DNA of 64,000 nucleotides from positions 310,001 through 374,000 of the forward strand of contig NZ_FUZP01000001.1 of assembly GCF_900167575.1 (NCBI RefSeq), in the 5' to 3' direction. The notes under the pieces were generated by a model. That model saw only the letters and a list, made by a program, of their open reading frames with translations, did not search any database and had not been told where the DNA came from. How positions within the stretch are numbered: the first letter of the stretch is position 1; each line of letters starts with the position of its first letter. The stretch comes from Okibacterium fritillariae (GTDB taxonomy: Bacteria > Actinomycetota > Actinomycetes > Actinomycetales > Microbacteriaceae). Shown piece after piece: positions 52,334-61,538 of this stretch. A program made the translations under genes and the position numbers.

Positions 52334-53068
52334 ATGAGCACACTGTGGCGCCGCACGGCGATCGTTTCTCTGCTGACCGCGGTCGTTCTCGGGGCGAGCG
52401 GGTGTCTGCCCGTCATCGGCCCGCCGACATCCGCACCCGACAGATTCCCGCGCAACGAATACGGCGTCGTGCACTCGGGGCCCGAGCCCACCGCCATGAC
52501 CTATGAGGACGGTGTCGAGGTCTGGGATCTCACTGTGCCTCCCAGCACGGAGGCGTTCGGCATCGATACCGATGTCCGCCCGAACACCCCAATTCTCGTG
52601 GGCGCCTACAGTTCGACCTCCGTCGGCCCCCGGCCGGTGCGCTTGCTGCTGCCCGAGGGGAAGAGCGTGCAGGTCGACGCGACCGAGGTCATCTTCGAGG
52701 CCTCCGATCACGACGAAGCCATCACAGACCCGACATCCGATGAGGTGCTCGTCCCCGCCGGTCGGCTTTTCGGTCTGCAGATCAACGCCGCTATCGAGCA
52801 CGGCCCGGATGACGGGCGAGCCGTGTATCGCGACGTGCTCGGCCAGCTGGATCTGCCCCTCGACAGCCTCACCGAACTCGACGCAAAAATCGTGGCGGCC
52901 GAGAACGCCGACCCGATCGAGGACTGGCAGCTCGTCGGTGTGGGCGAGTCGCTTCCCGCGGCGGGCGGACTGCAACTCAGCGCCGGGACATCCTTTCGCC
53001 CCACCTCGGTGGACAAGCTCTTTCACCTGACGGTGAACGTGGCATGGGATCCGATACCCGTTCCGTGA
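52334..53068 (+). CDS. Putative lipoprotein, unknown function
   Basis: 244 residues. Signal with lipobox LGASGC (Cys near 24), Pro-rich linker, then a beta-rich domain with many Val/Asp residues. No motif is recognised. It has a weak ribosome site (GGGGAGAC) and follows the DUF1648 gene by 67 bp. Anchored outside the membrane. Confidence 0.6.
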   Translation: MSTLWRRTAIVSLLTAVVLGASGCLPVIGPPTSAPDRFPRNEYGVVHSGPEPTAMTYEDGVEVWDLTVPPSTEAFGIDTDVRPNTPILVGAYSSTSVGPRPVRLLLPEGKSVQVDATEVIFEASDHDEAITDPTSDEVLVPAGRLFGLQINAAIEHGPDDGRAVYRDVLGQLDLPLDSLTELDAKIVAAENADPIEDWQLVGVGESLPAAGGLQLSAGTSFRPTSVDKLFHLTVNVAWDPIPVP

Positions 53069-53080
53069 GAGCGGCCGGGC

Positions 53081-53536
53081 TCAGGAGGAGGCGCGGTCCT
53101 GCGCCGAGACCTCGGTGTTGCTCGGGGCGGGAGTCTGTTGCGGTGCGCCGGCGAGCGAGCGAGCCCGATCGGCGGGGCGGCGCACGACGAACGTGATGAG
53201 GCAGGCGAGGGCGCCGGCCATCATGACGCCCGAGATGATCCACGCCAGGATGCTCGGGGGACTCGATGCCAGCAGTGCGATGACGATGATCGAGGCGAGG
53301 GCAAGCGTCACACCGATGGCCAGAAAACCGGTCGACAGGCTGATGGGCTGAGGGGCCTCGTCGTCCGGCTGCGCGGGCGCCGGTTTCCAGACGACGATGA
53401 GCAGGGTGGCGATCGGTCCGAGGAAGATCGAGACGAGGAACCAGTTGAGGCGCGATCGGTTCTTCTGTTCCGCCAGGCCCGCATTGACCAGGGCTAAAGC
53501 GAACCATCCCCAGGAATTCACTGCTGCTGGATCCAT
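53081..53536 (-). CDS. Small membrane protein
   Basis: 151 residues: hydrophobic segments at about 7-22, 32-48, 66-90 and 95-117, with a Pro/Glu/Asp-rich loop between the second and third and a Ser/Ala-rich charged tail. No family is recognised. It is convergent with the lipoprotein (12 bp) and faces away from the next gene. Confidence 0.5.
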   Translation of the reverse strand: MDPAAVNSWGWFALALVNAGLAEQKNRSRLNWFLVSIFLGPIATLLIVVWKPAPAQPDDEAPQPISLSTGFLAIGVTLALASIIVIALLASSPPSILAWIISGVMMAGALACLITFVVRRPADRARSLAGAPQQTPAPSNTEVSAQDRASS

Positions 53537-53615
53537 CCCACCAGCCTATTCGGTCGATAAGAATCCTCAAGCTTGGGCCTGTTCGCGGGCGTCGGCGGCT
53601 GCCACACTGAGGCCC

Positions 53616-54335
53616 ATGACTGACAGCGCCTTGAGCATCCCTCGCGTGACCTACCTCGAGGCCGCGGCCAGCGCCGTCGACCTCATCGGCGATGAGCGGG
53701 TTGCGAGCAGGTGGCACGAGGAATCCGTGCTGCCCGGCATGACCATGGGGGTTTTGGCGGCTCATCTCGGGCGCAGTCTGACGCAGGTCGAGTTCCTCCT
53801 CGACCTCGAGGTTAACTCCGGGGTCGACTCTGGCCCCGACTCGGACGGCGGTCGTGAGGCGGGCGGCGGGCCCGGGGGCACCGACATCGCCGTTATCGAT
53901 GCATCCACCTATTTTGGAACCTTCGAGGGCATTGCCGATCGCGAGTCAGACGTCAGTCGCGGCGTCATCCGACGTGGAACGGAATCAGCGGAGAAGGGTG
54001 TTCTGGCTGTGGTCGCGCAGTGCCGTGAAACCCTCGATCGCTTGCGATCGCGCCTCGCTATGGAACCTGCCGAACGTCGCCTAAGCGTTGCGCATCGTCC
54101 GGGCGAGATCATCTCGCTCGACGACTACCTGCGCACCCGTCTCGTCGAATTCGCCGTGCACACGGATGACCTGTCCCTCAGCATCGGCGCGGCCGTCACG
54201 AGTCCTCCCGCCGCCCTGGCCGCTGCCGTCGACGTTCTCGTGGGTGCGGCGCGTGTGCGCCACGGCGACCTCGCGGTGCTGCGCGCTTTGAGCCGGCGCG
54301 AGCGCGACGAGTCCGACGCGCTGCACGTCTTGTGA
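53616..54335 (+). CDS. DinB/MDMPI-fold protein (mycothiol-dependent maleylpyruvate-isomerase-like)
   Basis: 239 residues from the ATG at 53616. N-terminal segment VLPGMTMGVLAAHLGRSL has the typical LPGW-like turn and the first His of the MDMPI fold, and a further conserved His lies near VHTDDLSLS. These proteins form four-helix DinB bundles that use mycothiol or a metal. Ligands vary, so the substrate is unassigned. An acidic, Gly/Ser-rich insert lies at about 68-95. It overlaps or abuts the SRPBCC gene at its stop. Confidence 0.75.
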   Translation: MTDSALSIPRVTYLEAAASAVDLIGDERVASRWHEESVLPGMTMGVLAAHLGRSLTQVEFLLDLEVNSGVDSGPDSDGGREAGGGPGGTDIAVIDASTYFGTFEGIADRESDVSRGVIRRGTESAEKGVLAVVAQCRETLDRLRSRLAMEPAERRLSVAHRPGEIISLDDYLRTRLVEFAVHTDDLSLSIGAAVTSPPAALAAAVDVLVGAARVRHGDLAVLRALSRRERDESDALHVL

Positions 54336-54361
54336 CCGAAGAACCCGAAAGGCGAGGATCA

Positions 54362-54778
54362 GTGACCGAGAGTATGAGAAGCCATCACGTCAGTCGGGTC
54401 ATCTCGGCTTCGCCGGACGCCGTGTATGAGTATGCGTCGAATGTCGACAATCTTCCGCGGTGGGCGGCGGGTCTCGCGCAGTCCGAAGTGGTTCGCGAGG
54501 GCGACGTCCTCGTCGTCGAGTCGCCCATGGGCCGGGTGACCGTTCGATTCGTCGAGCGGAACGACCTGGGAGTCCTCGACCACGATGTGACCCTGCCATC
54601 CGGGACCGTCGTCACGAATCCGGTACGCGTGCTCGCCCATCCAAACGGTGCCGAGATCGTCTTCACGGTGCGCCAGATCGAGCTCACCGACGACGAGTTC
54701 GCGCGCGACATCGAGCTGGTCGCCGCCGACCTCGAGCGCCTGGAGCGCGAAGTTCTGCGCGAGCAGCGTCGACGCTGA
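54362..54778 (+). CDS. SRPBCC (START/Bet v1-like) protein
   Basis: 138 residues from the GTG at 54362, with GAGG 5 nt before it; a GTG at 54332 would overlap the upstream stop. Typical SRPBCC opening ...VSRVISASPDAVYEYASNVDNLPRWAAG, where the WAAG turn is diagnostic. These proteins bind hydrophobic ligands and are found as polyketide cyclase-like proteins or stress proteins. It follows the MDMPI gene closely, so both may act on the same small molecule. Confidence 0.75.
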   Translation: MTESMRSHHVSRVISASPDAVYEYASNVDNLPRWAAGLAQSEVVREGDVLVVESPMGRVTVRFVERNDLGVLDHDVTLPSGTVVTNPVRVLAHPNGAEIVFTVRQIELTDDEFARDIELVAADLERLEREVLREQRRR

Positions 54779-54819
54779 AGTCCTTGTCAGAGTTGCGGTC
54801 GGCATGAGGGTGGACAGAC

Positions 54820-55518
54820 GTGCGCCAGACTATGCAGGTGAATGATCCAGCGCTCCTCGACGGGGCCGATGAGTTGTGGGCGGAAGGCCGCCATCAGCGG
54901 GCCCTTCAGCAGCTCAGAGCCCTGATGGACAGCGACCGCTCCCGGCTCGACGTTCGCGAACGGCTGGCGGAGCGTTACCGCGAGCTCGGCAACCCCGACC
55001 ATGCCGGTCGCTGGGGTATTGCCATCGAGGGCTGGACGACCGAACTCGAGCGAGACCGCCTGGCGCGACTCATCGCGGCCCGACGCGTGCCGTCGTCAGA
55101 CATCCGAGAGTTCCTAAGGGTGACGCCGGATCAGGTCTCCGACGACGCGATCGCCGAGATCGATACGGCAGCGGCGACCTACCGGGACCGCCCGCGCCGC
55201 ACGAAGGTCACCCCGCCCGCCGAACCCGACACGTCGAGCGAAGCTCCGCTCAACCTCATGTTGCTCGCGATCCTCGCCAGCCTGCTCGGCGCCTACCTCG
55301 TCTCGGCCCTGGCCACCTTCTGGGAGGCCCCGCCGGTCGTTGCGCGCATCACTCTGCTCGTTCCCGTCATCCTCGTGGCGTGCGCCATCCTCAGCTGCGC
55401 CATCATCGAGGCCGCGAAGAGAAGATTCCTCACGATGACGGGATGGCTCACACTCGCCCTCCTCCCGCTCGGAATCGTCGCTGCGGCCTGCCTCACCGGC
55501 TGGCTCGTCGCGGCCTGA
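54820..55518 (+). CDS. DUF6584-like membrane protein with TPR-like N-terminus
   Basis: 232 residues from the GTG at 54820, preceded by AGGGTGG. Residues about 10-115 are a helical repeat-like segment (ALQQLRALMDSDRSRLDVRE) ending in DPAHAGRW-like pattern, and the C-terminus has three hydrophobic helices (about 142-162, 172-190, 205-225). The product ends ...LVAA, and the last six bases with the stop are the first unit of the 17-bp repeat. The family name is from memory. Confidence 0.6.
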   Translation: MRQTMQVNDPALLDGADELWAEGRHQRALQQLRALMDSDRSRLDVRERLAERYRELGNPDHAGRWGIAIEGWTTELERDRLARLIAARRVPSSDIREFLRVTPDQVSDDAIAEIDTAAATYRDRPRRTKVTPPAEPDTSSEAPLNLMLLAILASLLGAYLVSALATFWEAPPVVARITLLVPVILVACAILSCAIIEAAKRRFLTMTGWLTLALLPLGIVAAACLTGWLVAA

Positions 55519-55612
55519 AGCTTGATGCGGCCTGAAGCTTGATGCGGCCTGAAGCTTGACGCGGCCTGAAGCTTGATGCGGCCTGAAGCTTGACGCGGCC
55601 TGAAGCCTGACG
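55511..55612. repeat. Six-copy 17-bp tandem repeat
   Basis: The unit CGGCCTGAAGCTTGATG is repeated six times with a T/C change at position 16 and one change in the last unit. The first copy contains the end of the gene before it (GCGGCC + TGA stop). A further partial unit GCTGACGG follows. Copy number is likely to vary between strains. Confidence 0.9.
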
Positions 55613-55640
55613 GCTGACGGCTGTGCGGCTGTCGAGTGCG

Positions 55641-55874
55641 CTAGCTGCGCGGAGTTCGCGTTTGGTCGATGCGCAGTCCGAGCGGGTGTGGACCCATGAA
55701 CAGCCAGACGAAACCGGCCATGAGTGGGAAGAAGATGACCGCCAGGATCCACACGGTGCGTTCGGAGCTGTTCAGCGTCGGTTCGCGCCGGATCTGCGTG
55801 ATGGCGTAGACGATGACCGCCACGTAAGCGCCGACGAAGACGACGCCGAGAACGATCGCGAGTGCGACATCCAT
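55641..55874 (-). CDS. PLDc_N-like small membrane protein
   Basis: 77 residues from the ATG at 55874 (GGGGGA upstream). Two hydrophobic helices with the ERTVWILAVIFFPLMAGFVW pattern of the phospholipase D N-terminal (PLDc_N) domain, ending in a basic Arg/Thr-rich tail. The catalytic HKD motif is absent, so it is a stand-alone membrane module. Function unknown. Confidence 0.65.
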   Translation of the reverse strand: MDVALAIVLGVVFVGAYVAVIVYAITQIRREPTLNSSERTVWILAVIFFPLMAGFVWLFMGPHPLGLRIDQTRTPRS

Positions 55875-55939
55875 GATTTCCCCCATCCGCCGACCCGGCC
55901 GGTCTGTGCGCCCAGCCTAGTGACCGAGCGGAGGCGCAC

Positions 55940-56512
55940 CTAGCGTCGCGACGCGGGCGCCAGTTGCGAACGGATGTAGTCGAGCCAGGCGTCGGAGGGG
56001 ACGAGCTCGCGGGGCAGAACGGAGGCGATGCCGCCGCGGCGCGTTTTGAGGAAGACGAAGCCGCTCTGTTCGATGAGCTTCTCGAAGGCGTCGTAGCGCA
56101 CGATCTGTTCGGCCACCGGTGTCTGTTCCCAGAACGTCTCGGCGTCGAAGCGCGCGGAAAGAGTGCTGCCCGTAGGGAGTAACGCAGCGGTAGACCGCCT
56201 CTGCGCGGCGTACAGGAGGACCGCGATGAGGCACATAAAGGCGAAGTAGATGAGCCCAATCCACGAGAGCGCCCCGGATTCGACGATGTCGGCGGCATCC
56301 AGCCCCATGAGTATGAGGTACAGCGCCGCGACGACGATGAAGGCGACCGTGAAGCTGCGGGTGAAGAGGCTCGCGCGCAGCAGGGCGACGGCCGATCGGT
56401 GCGCGAAACCCAGGGGGATCACATAGTGCGTCATCTCGCTGGGCATCACGAGCGCGGCGGGCAGGGGCGCGGATGCCGGAGTCGACGACGACGGCGGCGG
56501 AGTCTGGGTCAC
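55940..56512 (-). CDS. YcxB-like membrane protein
   Basis: 190 residues. Pro/Ser-rich N-terminus, two hydrophobic helices (about 56-74 and 80-100), then a beta-rich soluble domain with EQIVRYDAFEKLIEQSGFVF and the RELVPSDAWLDYIRS end that mark YcxB. Function unknown. Unlike the genes on either side it has no visible regulator. Confidence 0.65.
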   Translation of the reverse strand: MTQTPPPSSSTPASAPLPAALVMPSEMTHYVIPLGFAHRSAVALLRASLFTRSFTVAFIVVAALYLILMGLDAADIVESGALSWIGLIYFAFMCLIAVLLYAAQRRSTAALLPTGSTLSARFDAETFWEQTPVAEQIVRYDAFEKLIEQSGFVFLKTRRGGIASVLPRELVPSDAWLDYIRSQLAPASRR

Positions 56513-56529
56513 GGATCGACCCTAGTGCG

Positions 56530-57732
56530 TCAGGGCGCCGGCGTGAGCGGGGGGAGGCCCTCGGTGGAGAAGACGCGGTCGAGGAACATGCGGGCCGCGC
56601 CGCGCAGGCCGCCCGTGCCCTGGTGACGCGTGACCTCGACGGTGAGCTGCTCGGTGGCCATGGGCAGGCAGTCTGCGTACAGGGTGGAGCGCACGCCCGC
56701 GACGAAGACGGCCGAATCGGCGAGCACGCCGCCCAACACGAGGCGGTCGGGGTTGAAGAAGTTGACGATGGTGGCGAGCACGCCGCCCGTCATGACGCCC
56801 GCGTTGCGCAAAAGGCGTGTGGCGAGGGGGTGGGAGTCGCGGGCCAGGGTGATCATCGCCTCGACGGTGTGCACGTCGTGGCCGGCGAGTTGCATCTCGC
56901 GCACCAGCGCGTTGCCCGAGGCGAGGGCGTCGAGGCATCCGGTGCGCCCGCACGAGCACGGAACCGCCGCGGCCCCGGGCACCGAGACGTGGCTGATGTC
57001 GCCCGCCCAGCCGTTGCTGCCCGTGTAGAGCTCGCCACCCGACACGATGCCGCAGCCGATGCCCGAGCCCACCTTCACAAAGACCTGGTTGGCGAACGCG
57101 GCCGCTTCGTCGGCGTCGAGCAGTTCGCCCGCGGCCATCAGGTTGGCGTCGTTGTTGACGACGACGGGCAGCTGGATGTCGCGCTGCACGACCTCGGCCA
57201 CCGACACGCCGTTCCAGCCGGGCATGCGCGACGGCGCGACGATGCGGGACGTGGTCGACGACACGGGCCCGGGCACCCCGACCGAGATGCCGCGCAGGCG
57301 CGTGTGGCTCGGAACATCCGACTGCTCGACCATGTCGACCAACTGGGCGACGGCGAAGGAGAGGACGTCGTGCGGGCCGGCCGCGATGTCGAGGTCGAGG
57401 TGGCGCTCGCCGACGAGGTTTCCGGCGAAATCGATGAGGCCGAAGGTGGCACGGTCGACGCCCAGGTCGATGCAGCCGACGAGACCGGCGTCGCCGCGGA
57501 TCTCGAGGTGGCGGGGGCGCCGGCCGCCGCGGGACTCGCCGTGCCCGACCTCGACGATGTGGCCCTGCGCGATGAGGTCCTCGACGCGCGACGCGACGGT
57601 CGAGGGGGAGAGGCCCGTGGCCTTGGCGAGGGCGGCGCGCGACGTGGCGCGGCCGGAGCGCAACGGCCCGAGGATCTCGACGTTCTGGGGCGCGTGGCGG
57701 GGCGGTGTGCGGAACAACTCGCTCGTGCTCAT
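56530..57732 (-). CDS. ROK family transcriptional repressor
   Basis: 400 residues from the ATG at 57732 (GGAAGAG upstream). N-terminal winged HTH (about 18-75: RAALAKATGLSPSTVASRVE) and a C-terminal ROK domain (about 85-385). The ROK zinc site CSCGRTGCLDALASG is intact, and the glycine-rich DLGVDRATFGLIDFAGN opens the domain. Such regulators (NagC/Mlc type) respond to a sugar or its phosphate. It is divergent from the ABC/asparaginase/CutC-ROK operon, and two palindromes lie between, so it should repress that operon and itself. Confidence 0.9.
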   Translation of the reverse strand: MSTSELFRTPPRHAPQNVEILGPLRSGRATSRAALAKATGLSPSTVASRVEDLIAQGHIVEVGHGESRGGRRPRHLEIRGDAGLVGCIDLGVDRATFGLIDFAGNLVGERHLDLDIAAGPHDVLSFAVAQLVDMVEQSDVPSHTRLRGISVGVPGPVSSTTSRIVAPSRMPGWNGVSVAEVVQRDIQLPVVVNNDANLMAAGELLDADEAAAFANQVFVKVGSGIGCGIVSGGELYTGSNGWAGDISHVSVPGAAAVPCSCGRTGCLDALASGNALVREMQLAGHDVHTVEAMITLARDSHPLATRLLRNAGVMTGGVLATIVNFFNPDRLVLGGVLADSAVFVAGVRSTLYADCLPMATEQLTVEVTRHQGTGGLRGAARMFLDRVFSTEGLPPLTPAP

Positions 57733-57790
57733 CGGGGCTCTTCCGGTCGCGTCGGGGTGGCGGATGCCTCCGCAGTTGCTCCAGTATTGC

Positions 57791-57801
57791 ATAAAGTTTA
57801 T
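57791..57801. promoter_or_regulatory. ROK operator, site 1
   Basis: ATAAAGTTTAT, perfect 5+5 bp palindrome resembling the NagC/Mlc half-sites TTTAT/ATAAA. It lies 59 bp from the repressor start. Confidence 0.55.
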
Positions 57802-57814
57802 CGAAATCTACGTG

Positions 57815-57830
57815 TAACAATCAGTTGTTA
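57815..57830. promoter_or_regulatory. ROK operator, site 2 (or other palindrome)
   Basis: TAACAATCAGTTGTTA, perfect 6+6 palindrome with 4-bp centre, on the transporter side of the divergent region. Confidence 0.5.
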
Positions 57831-57916
57831 GGTTGATCCCGTCATCATGGATGGGGGATCCGACCGAGGATGGCGATGCGGCCCCCGAAGGCCGCATTTC
57901 ACGAGAAGGCGGCACT

Positions 57917-58705
<789 letters not shown>

Positions 58706-58766
58706 CCCGCAGCCCTACAGCCACACAGACACACAGCCCTAGAACCCCACCGAGAAAGGCACCACC

Positions 58767-59723
58767 TTGCGCGTTTCACGTTCACCCCTTCGCCGGGCCA
58801 TCCCCGTTGCCGCCGTCGCCCTCACCGCCATGCTCGGCCTCGCGGCCTGCTCGGGCGGAGACGCCGCCGTTCCCGGCGCCGACCCCACGGCCTCGTCGGC
58901 CGCCTCCTCGCTCGACGAGGTCTACAAGAACGCGGTCGTCGCCGAGGCCGCAGACATCCTGCCCGACTCGACCATGGCCAAGATCAAGGAGCGCGGCAAG
59001 CTGATCGTGGGCGAGGCCCTCGACGCTCCGCTGCTCTCGCAGCAGGACCCCTCGAACCCCGACGACGTCGAGGGCTTCGACGCCGACCTGGCCAAGCTGC
59101 TGGCGATCTACATTCTGGGCGAGCCCAACGTCGAGATCATCCCGCCGGCCTCGGAAACCCGTGAGGCGCTGCTGCAGAACGGCACCGTCGACGTGGTCTT
59201 CAACACCTACACGATCACCGAGGAGCGCGCCGCGCAGGTCTCGTTCGCGGGCCCCTACCTCGAGTCCGGTCTGGCCGTCGCCGTCAAGAGCGACAACGAC
59301 GACATCAAGGGCATCGAGGACCTCGCCGGCAAGACCGTCATCGTCGGCGCGAACACGCCGGCCGTGACCGCCGTGCCCGAAGAGCAGCCCACCGCCACGC
59401 TCGTCTCCTTCGCCACCGACCCGCAGGCCATGCAGGCCCTCAAGCAGGGTCGCGGCGACGCCTACGTGCAGGACTTCACGCTGCTCGCCTCGAACGCCGC
59501 CTCGGATGACTCGATCAAGGTCGTCGGCCAGCCCTTCACCACCGAGGCCTACGGCATCGGTCTGAAGCACGACGACGACGACTTCAAGACGTTCATCAAC
59601 GACTGGCTCGTCAAGATCCAGGAAGACGGCACCTGGGCCAAGGTCTGGGACGCCACGCTCGGCGCGGCCGTCGAGTCCGAGACGCCCGACGCTCCGAAGA
59701 TCGGTTCGGTCCCCGGCTCCTAA
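58767..59723 (+). CDS. Amino-acid-type substrate-binding lipoprotein
   Basis: 318 residues starting at TTG 58767 (GAAAGG upstream). Lipobox LGLAAC, then a family-3 (polar amino acid) solute-binding fold with ERGKLIVGEALDAPLLS, DDVEGFDADLAK and a late TEAYGIGLKHDDDDF. Ligand-contact residues would fit a small charged or amino-acid-like molecule. Followed by a large stem-loop before the permease genes. Confidence 0.9.
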   Translation: MRVSRSPLRRAIPVAAVALTAMLGLAACSGGDAAVPGADPTASSAASSLDEVYKNAVVAEAADILPDSTMAKIKERGKLIVGEALDAPLLSQQDPSNPDDVEGFDADLAKLLAIYILGEPNVEIIPPASETREALLQNGTVDVVFNTYTITEERAAQVSFAGPYLESGLAVAVKSDNDDIKGIEDLAGKTVIVGANTPAVTAVPEEQPTATLVSFATDPQAMQALKQGRGDAYVQDFTLLASNAASDDSIKVVGQPFTTEAYGIGLKHDDDDFKTFINDWLVKIQEDGTWAKVWDATLGAAVESETPDAPKIGSVPGS

Positions 59724-59735
59724 GCCACAGCAGAC

Positions 59736-59782
59736 GCCGGATGCCGGTTGCCTCACGTTTCTGAGGGGCAACCGGTTCCGGC
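59736..59782 (+). terminator. Intra-operon stem-loop after the binding-protein gene
   Basis: GCCGG...CCGGTTGCC / GGCAACCGG..CCGGC: 9-bp plus 5-bp helices with an internal mismatch and a 14-nt loop, no T-run. Same position as the hairpin at 8906-8945, so likely differential expression of the binding protein. Confidence 0.7.
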
Positions 59783-59931
59783 GGCTCGCGCCCGGGCCCC
59801 GCGGCATCCGCGTCGTCTCGCACGTCGCGCCGCGTCTGCGTCGCCCGGGCTGAACCGCACCACCCGTTTCATCCGCTTCACCTGCCCCACCTGCCCCACC
59901 CGAACAGCCCCGAAACCGCCCGAAGGAAGTT

Positions 59932-60576
59932 ATGGATATCTTCGTCGACAGCGCCGGCCCGCTCCTCGCCGCGCTCGGAACGACGGTCGTGATGGCGGTG
60001 GTCGCCGGCATCGGCTCGCTCATCGTCGGAACGCTCATCGCGGCGGCCCGCATCAGCCCGATCCCGGTGCTGCGCGGAGCGGCCTTCGCCTACGTGCAGT
60101 TCTTCGTCAACGTGCCACTGCTCGTGCTGCTCATCCTCGCGGTCTTCGCACTGCCGGATGCCGGCATCCTCATGCCCCTGGCCCCCACCACGGTCGTCGT
60201 GCTGACGCTGTATGAGGCCGCCTACGTGGCCGAGGCGATCCGCAGCGGCGTGAACACGGTGGGCAACGGGCAGATCGAGGCCAGCCGCGCGCTGGGCTTC
60301 ACTCTCGGCCAGACCCTCAGCCTGGTGGTGCTGCCGCAATCACTGCGCGCCGCCGTGCAACCCATCGGCAACGTCATGATCGCGCTGACCATGAACACCG
60401 CCCTCGCCGCGGCCGTGGGCGTCGTCGAGCTCACCTCGGCGGCCAACAAGCTCAACCTCGTCGAGGCGCAACCCATCCTCATCTTCACGGCGGCGGGCCT
60501 CGTCTATATGCTGCTCGCCCTCATCATCGGCCTGAGTGCCGGCCGCATCGAGCGAAAGGTGGCGATCGTCCGATGA
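59932..60576 (+). CDS. Amino-acid ABC transporter permease (HisM/GluC type)
   Basis: 214 residues, five membrane helices. The EAA loop is EASRALGFTLGQTLSLVVLP (about 115-134), typical of HisMQ-type polar-amino-acid permeases. GAAGGAAG precedes the ATG. It overlaps the next permease by 4 bp (ATGA). Confidence 0.9.
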   Translation: MDIFVDSAGPLLAALGTTVVMAVVAGIGSLIVGTLIAAARISPIPVLRGAAFAYVQFFVNVPLLVLLILAVFALPDAGILMPLAPTTVVVLTLYEAAYVAEAIRSGVNTVGNGQIEASRALGFTLGQTLSLVVLPQSLRAAVQPIGNVMIALTMNTALAAAVGVVELTSAANKLNLVEAQPILIFTAAGLVYMLLALIIGLSAGRIERKVAIVR

Positions 60577-61487
60577 GCGCGACAACGCAAACGACCGGCA
60601 CCGGCACGGGCGCGGGCAAGGGTGCCGCGACGCAGAAGGTGTCGCTGTACGACGAGCCCGGGCCCAAGACCCGCCGCAACATTCGCATCTGGTCGGCCGT
60701 CGTCATCCTGATCCTGGTCGGCATCGTCGTGGCGGGGCTCATCCAGTTCGGCTCGAAGGGGCAGCTGGATGCCGACAAGTGGACGCCGTTCCTGTCCTGG
60801 CCCGTGTGGGAGTATCTGCTCGTCGGGCTGTGGGGAACGATCCAGGCGGCGGCTCTCGTGGCCGTTCTCGGAGGTTTCCTCGGATTGTTCCTGGCGCTCG
60901 GACGCCTGAGCCGGGTGCGCGTCATCCGCTGGCTGTCGACCGGGTATATCGAGATCGCGCGCACGGTTCCCGTGCTGCTGCTCATCTACCTGATGCTGTT
61001 CGGCCTGCCGCAGCTGGGGCTCAACTTCCCGCTCATCTGGAAGCTCGTGATCCCGCTGACGGTGGCCAACTCGGCCGCGTTCGCCGAGATCATCCGCGCC
61101 GGCATCCTGGGCCTGCCCCGCGGTCAGCGCGAAGCCGGCCTGAGCCTCGGCATGTCGGAGGCTCAGACCTCGCGACTCGTCGTGCTGCCGCAGGCGCTGC
61201 GCTTCGCGACACCCTCGCTCGTGACGCAGCTCGTGAGCCTCGTGAAGGACACCTCGCTCGGCTACATCGTCGCCTTCACCGAGCTGCTCTATCGCGGCCA
61301 GGTGCTGTCGTCGTTCAACCACCTGCTCATCCAGACGTTCGTCGTGGTCACGCTCATCTACCTGGTCTTCAACGGCGCGCTCTCGACGCTCGCCGCCCGC
61401 CTGCGCACGCGACCCTCGAAGCGCAGCCTGCGCAAACCGGATGCCGCGGCGCCCGTGCCCGTCGTGGGTGCGCCCGTGCTCGACTGA
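60573..61487 (+). CDS. Amino-acid ABC transporter permease (HisQ/GluD type)
   Basis: 304 residues. Hydrophilic Thr/Gly-rich tail to about 25, five to six membrane helices, EAA loop REAGLSLGMSEAQTSRLVVL near 190-209. Pairs with the permease at 59932. Its ~40-residue C-terminal tail after the last helix is Ala/Pro-rich. The asparaginase-like gene begins 51 bp later. Confidence 0.9.
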   Translation: MSATTQTTGTGTGAGKGAATQKVSLYDEPGPKTRRNIRIWSAVVILILVGIVVAGLIQFGSKGQLDADKWTPFLSWPVWEYLLVGLWGTIQAAALVAVLGGFLGLFLALGRLSRVRVIRWLSTGYIEIARTVPVLLLIYLMLFGLPQLGLNFPLIWKLVIPLTVANSAAFAEIIRAGILGLPRGQREAGLSLGMSEAQTSRLVVLPQALRFATPSLVTQLVSLVKDTSLGYIVAFTELLYRGQVLSSFNHLLIQTFVVVTLIYLVFNGALSTLAARLRTRPSKRSLRKPDAAAPVPVVGAPVLD

Positions 61488-61538
61488 GCGTCTTTTCTTT
61501 ACCGATCGACTGTCGCACCGCGACGAAGGAGCAACACC

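Noticed and set aside
55511-55612. CRISPR array
   Set aside because: Units follow each other directly with no unique spacers and no cas gene nearby.
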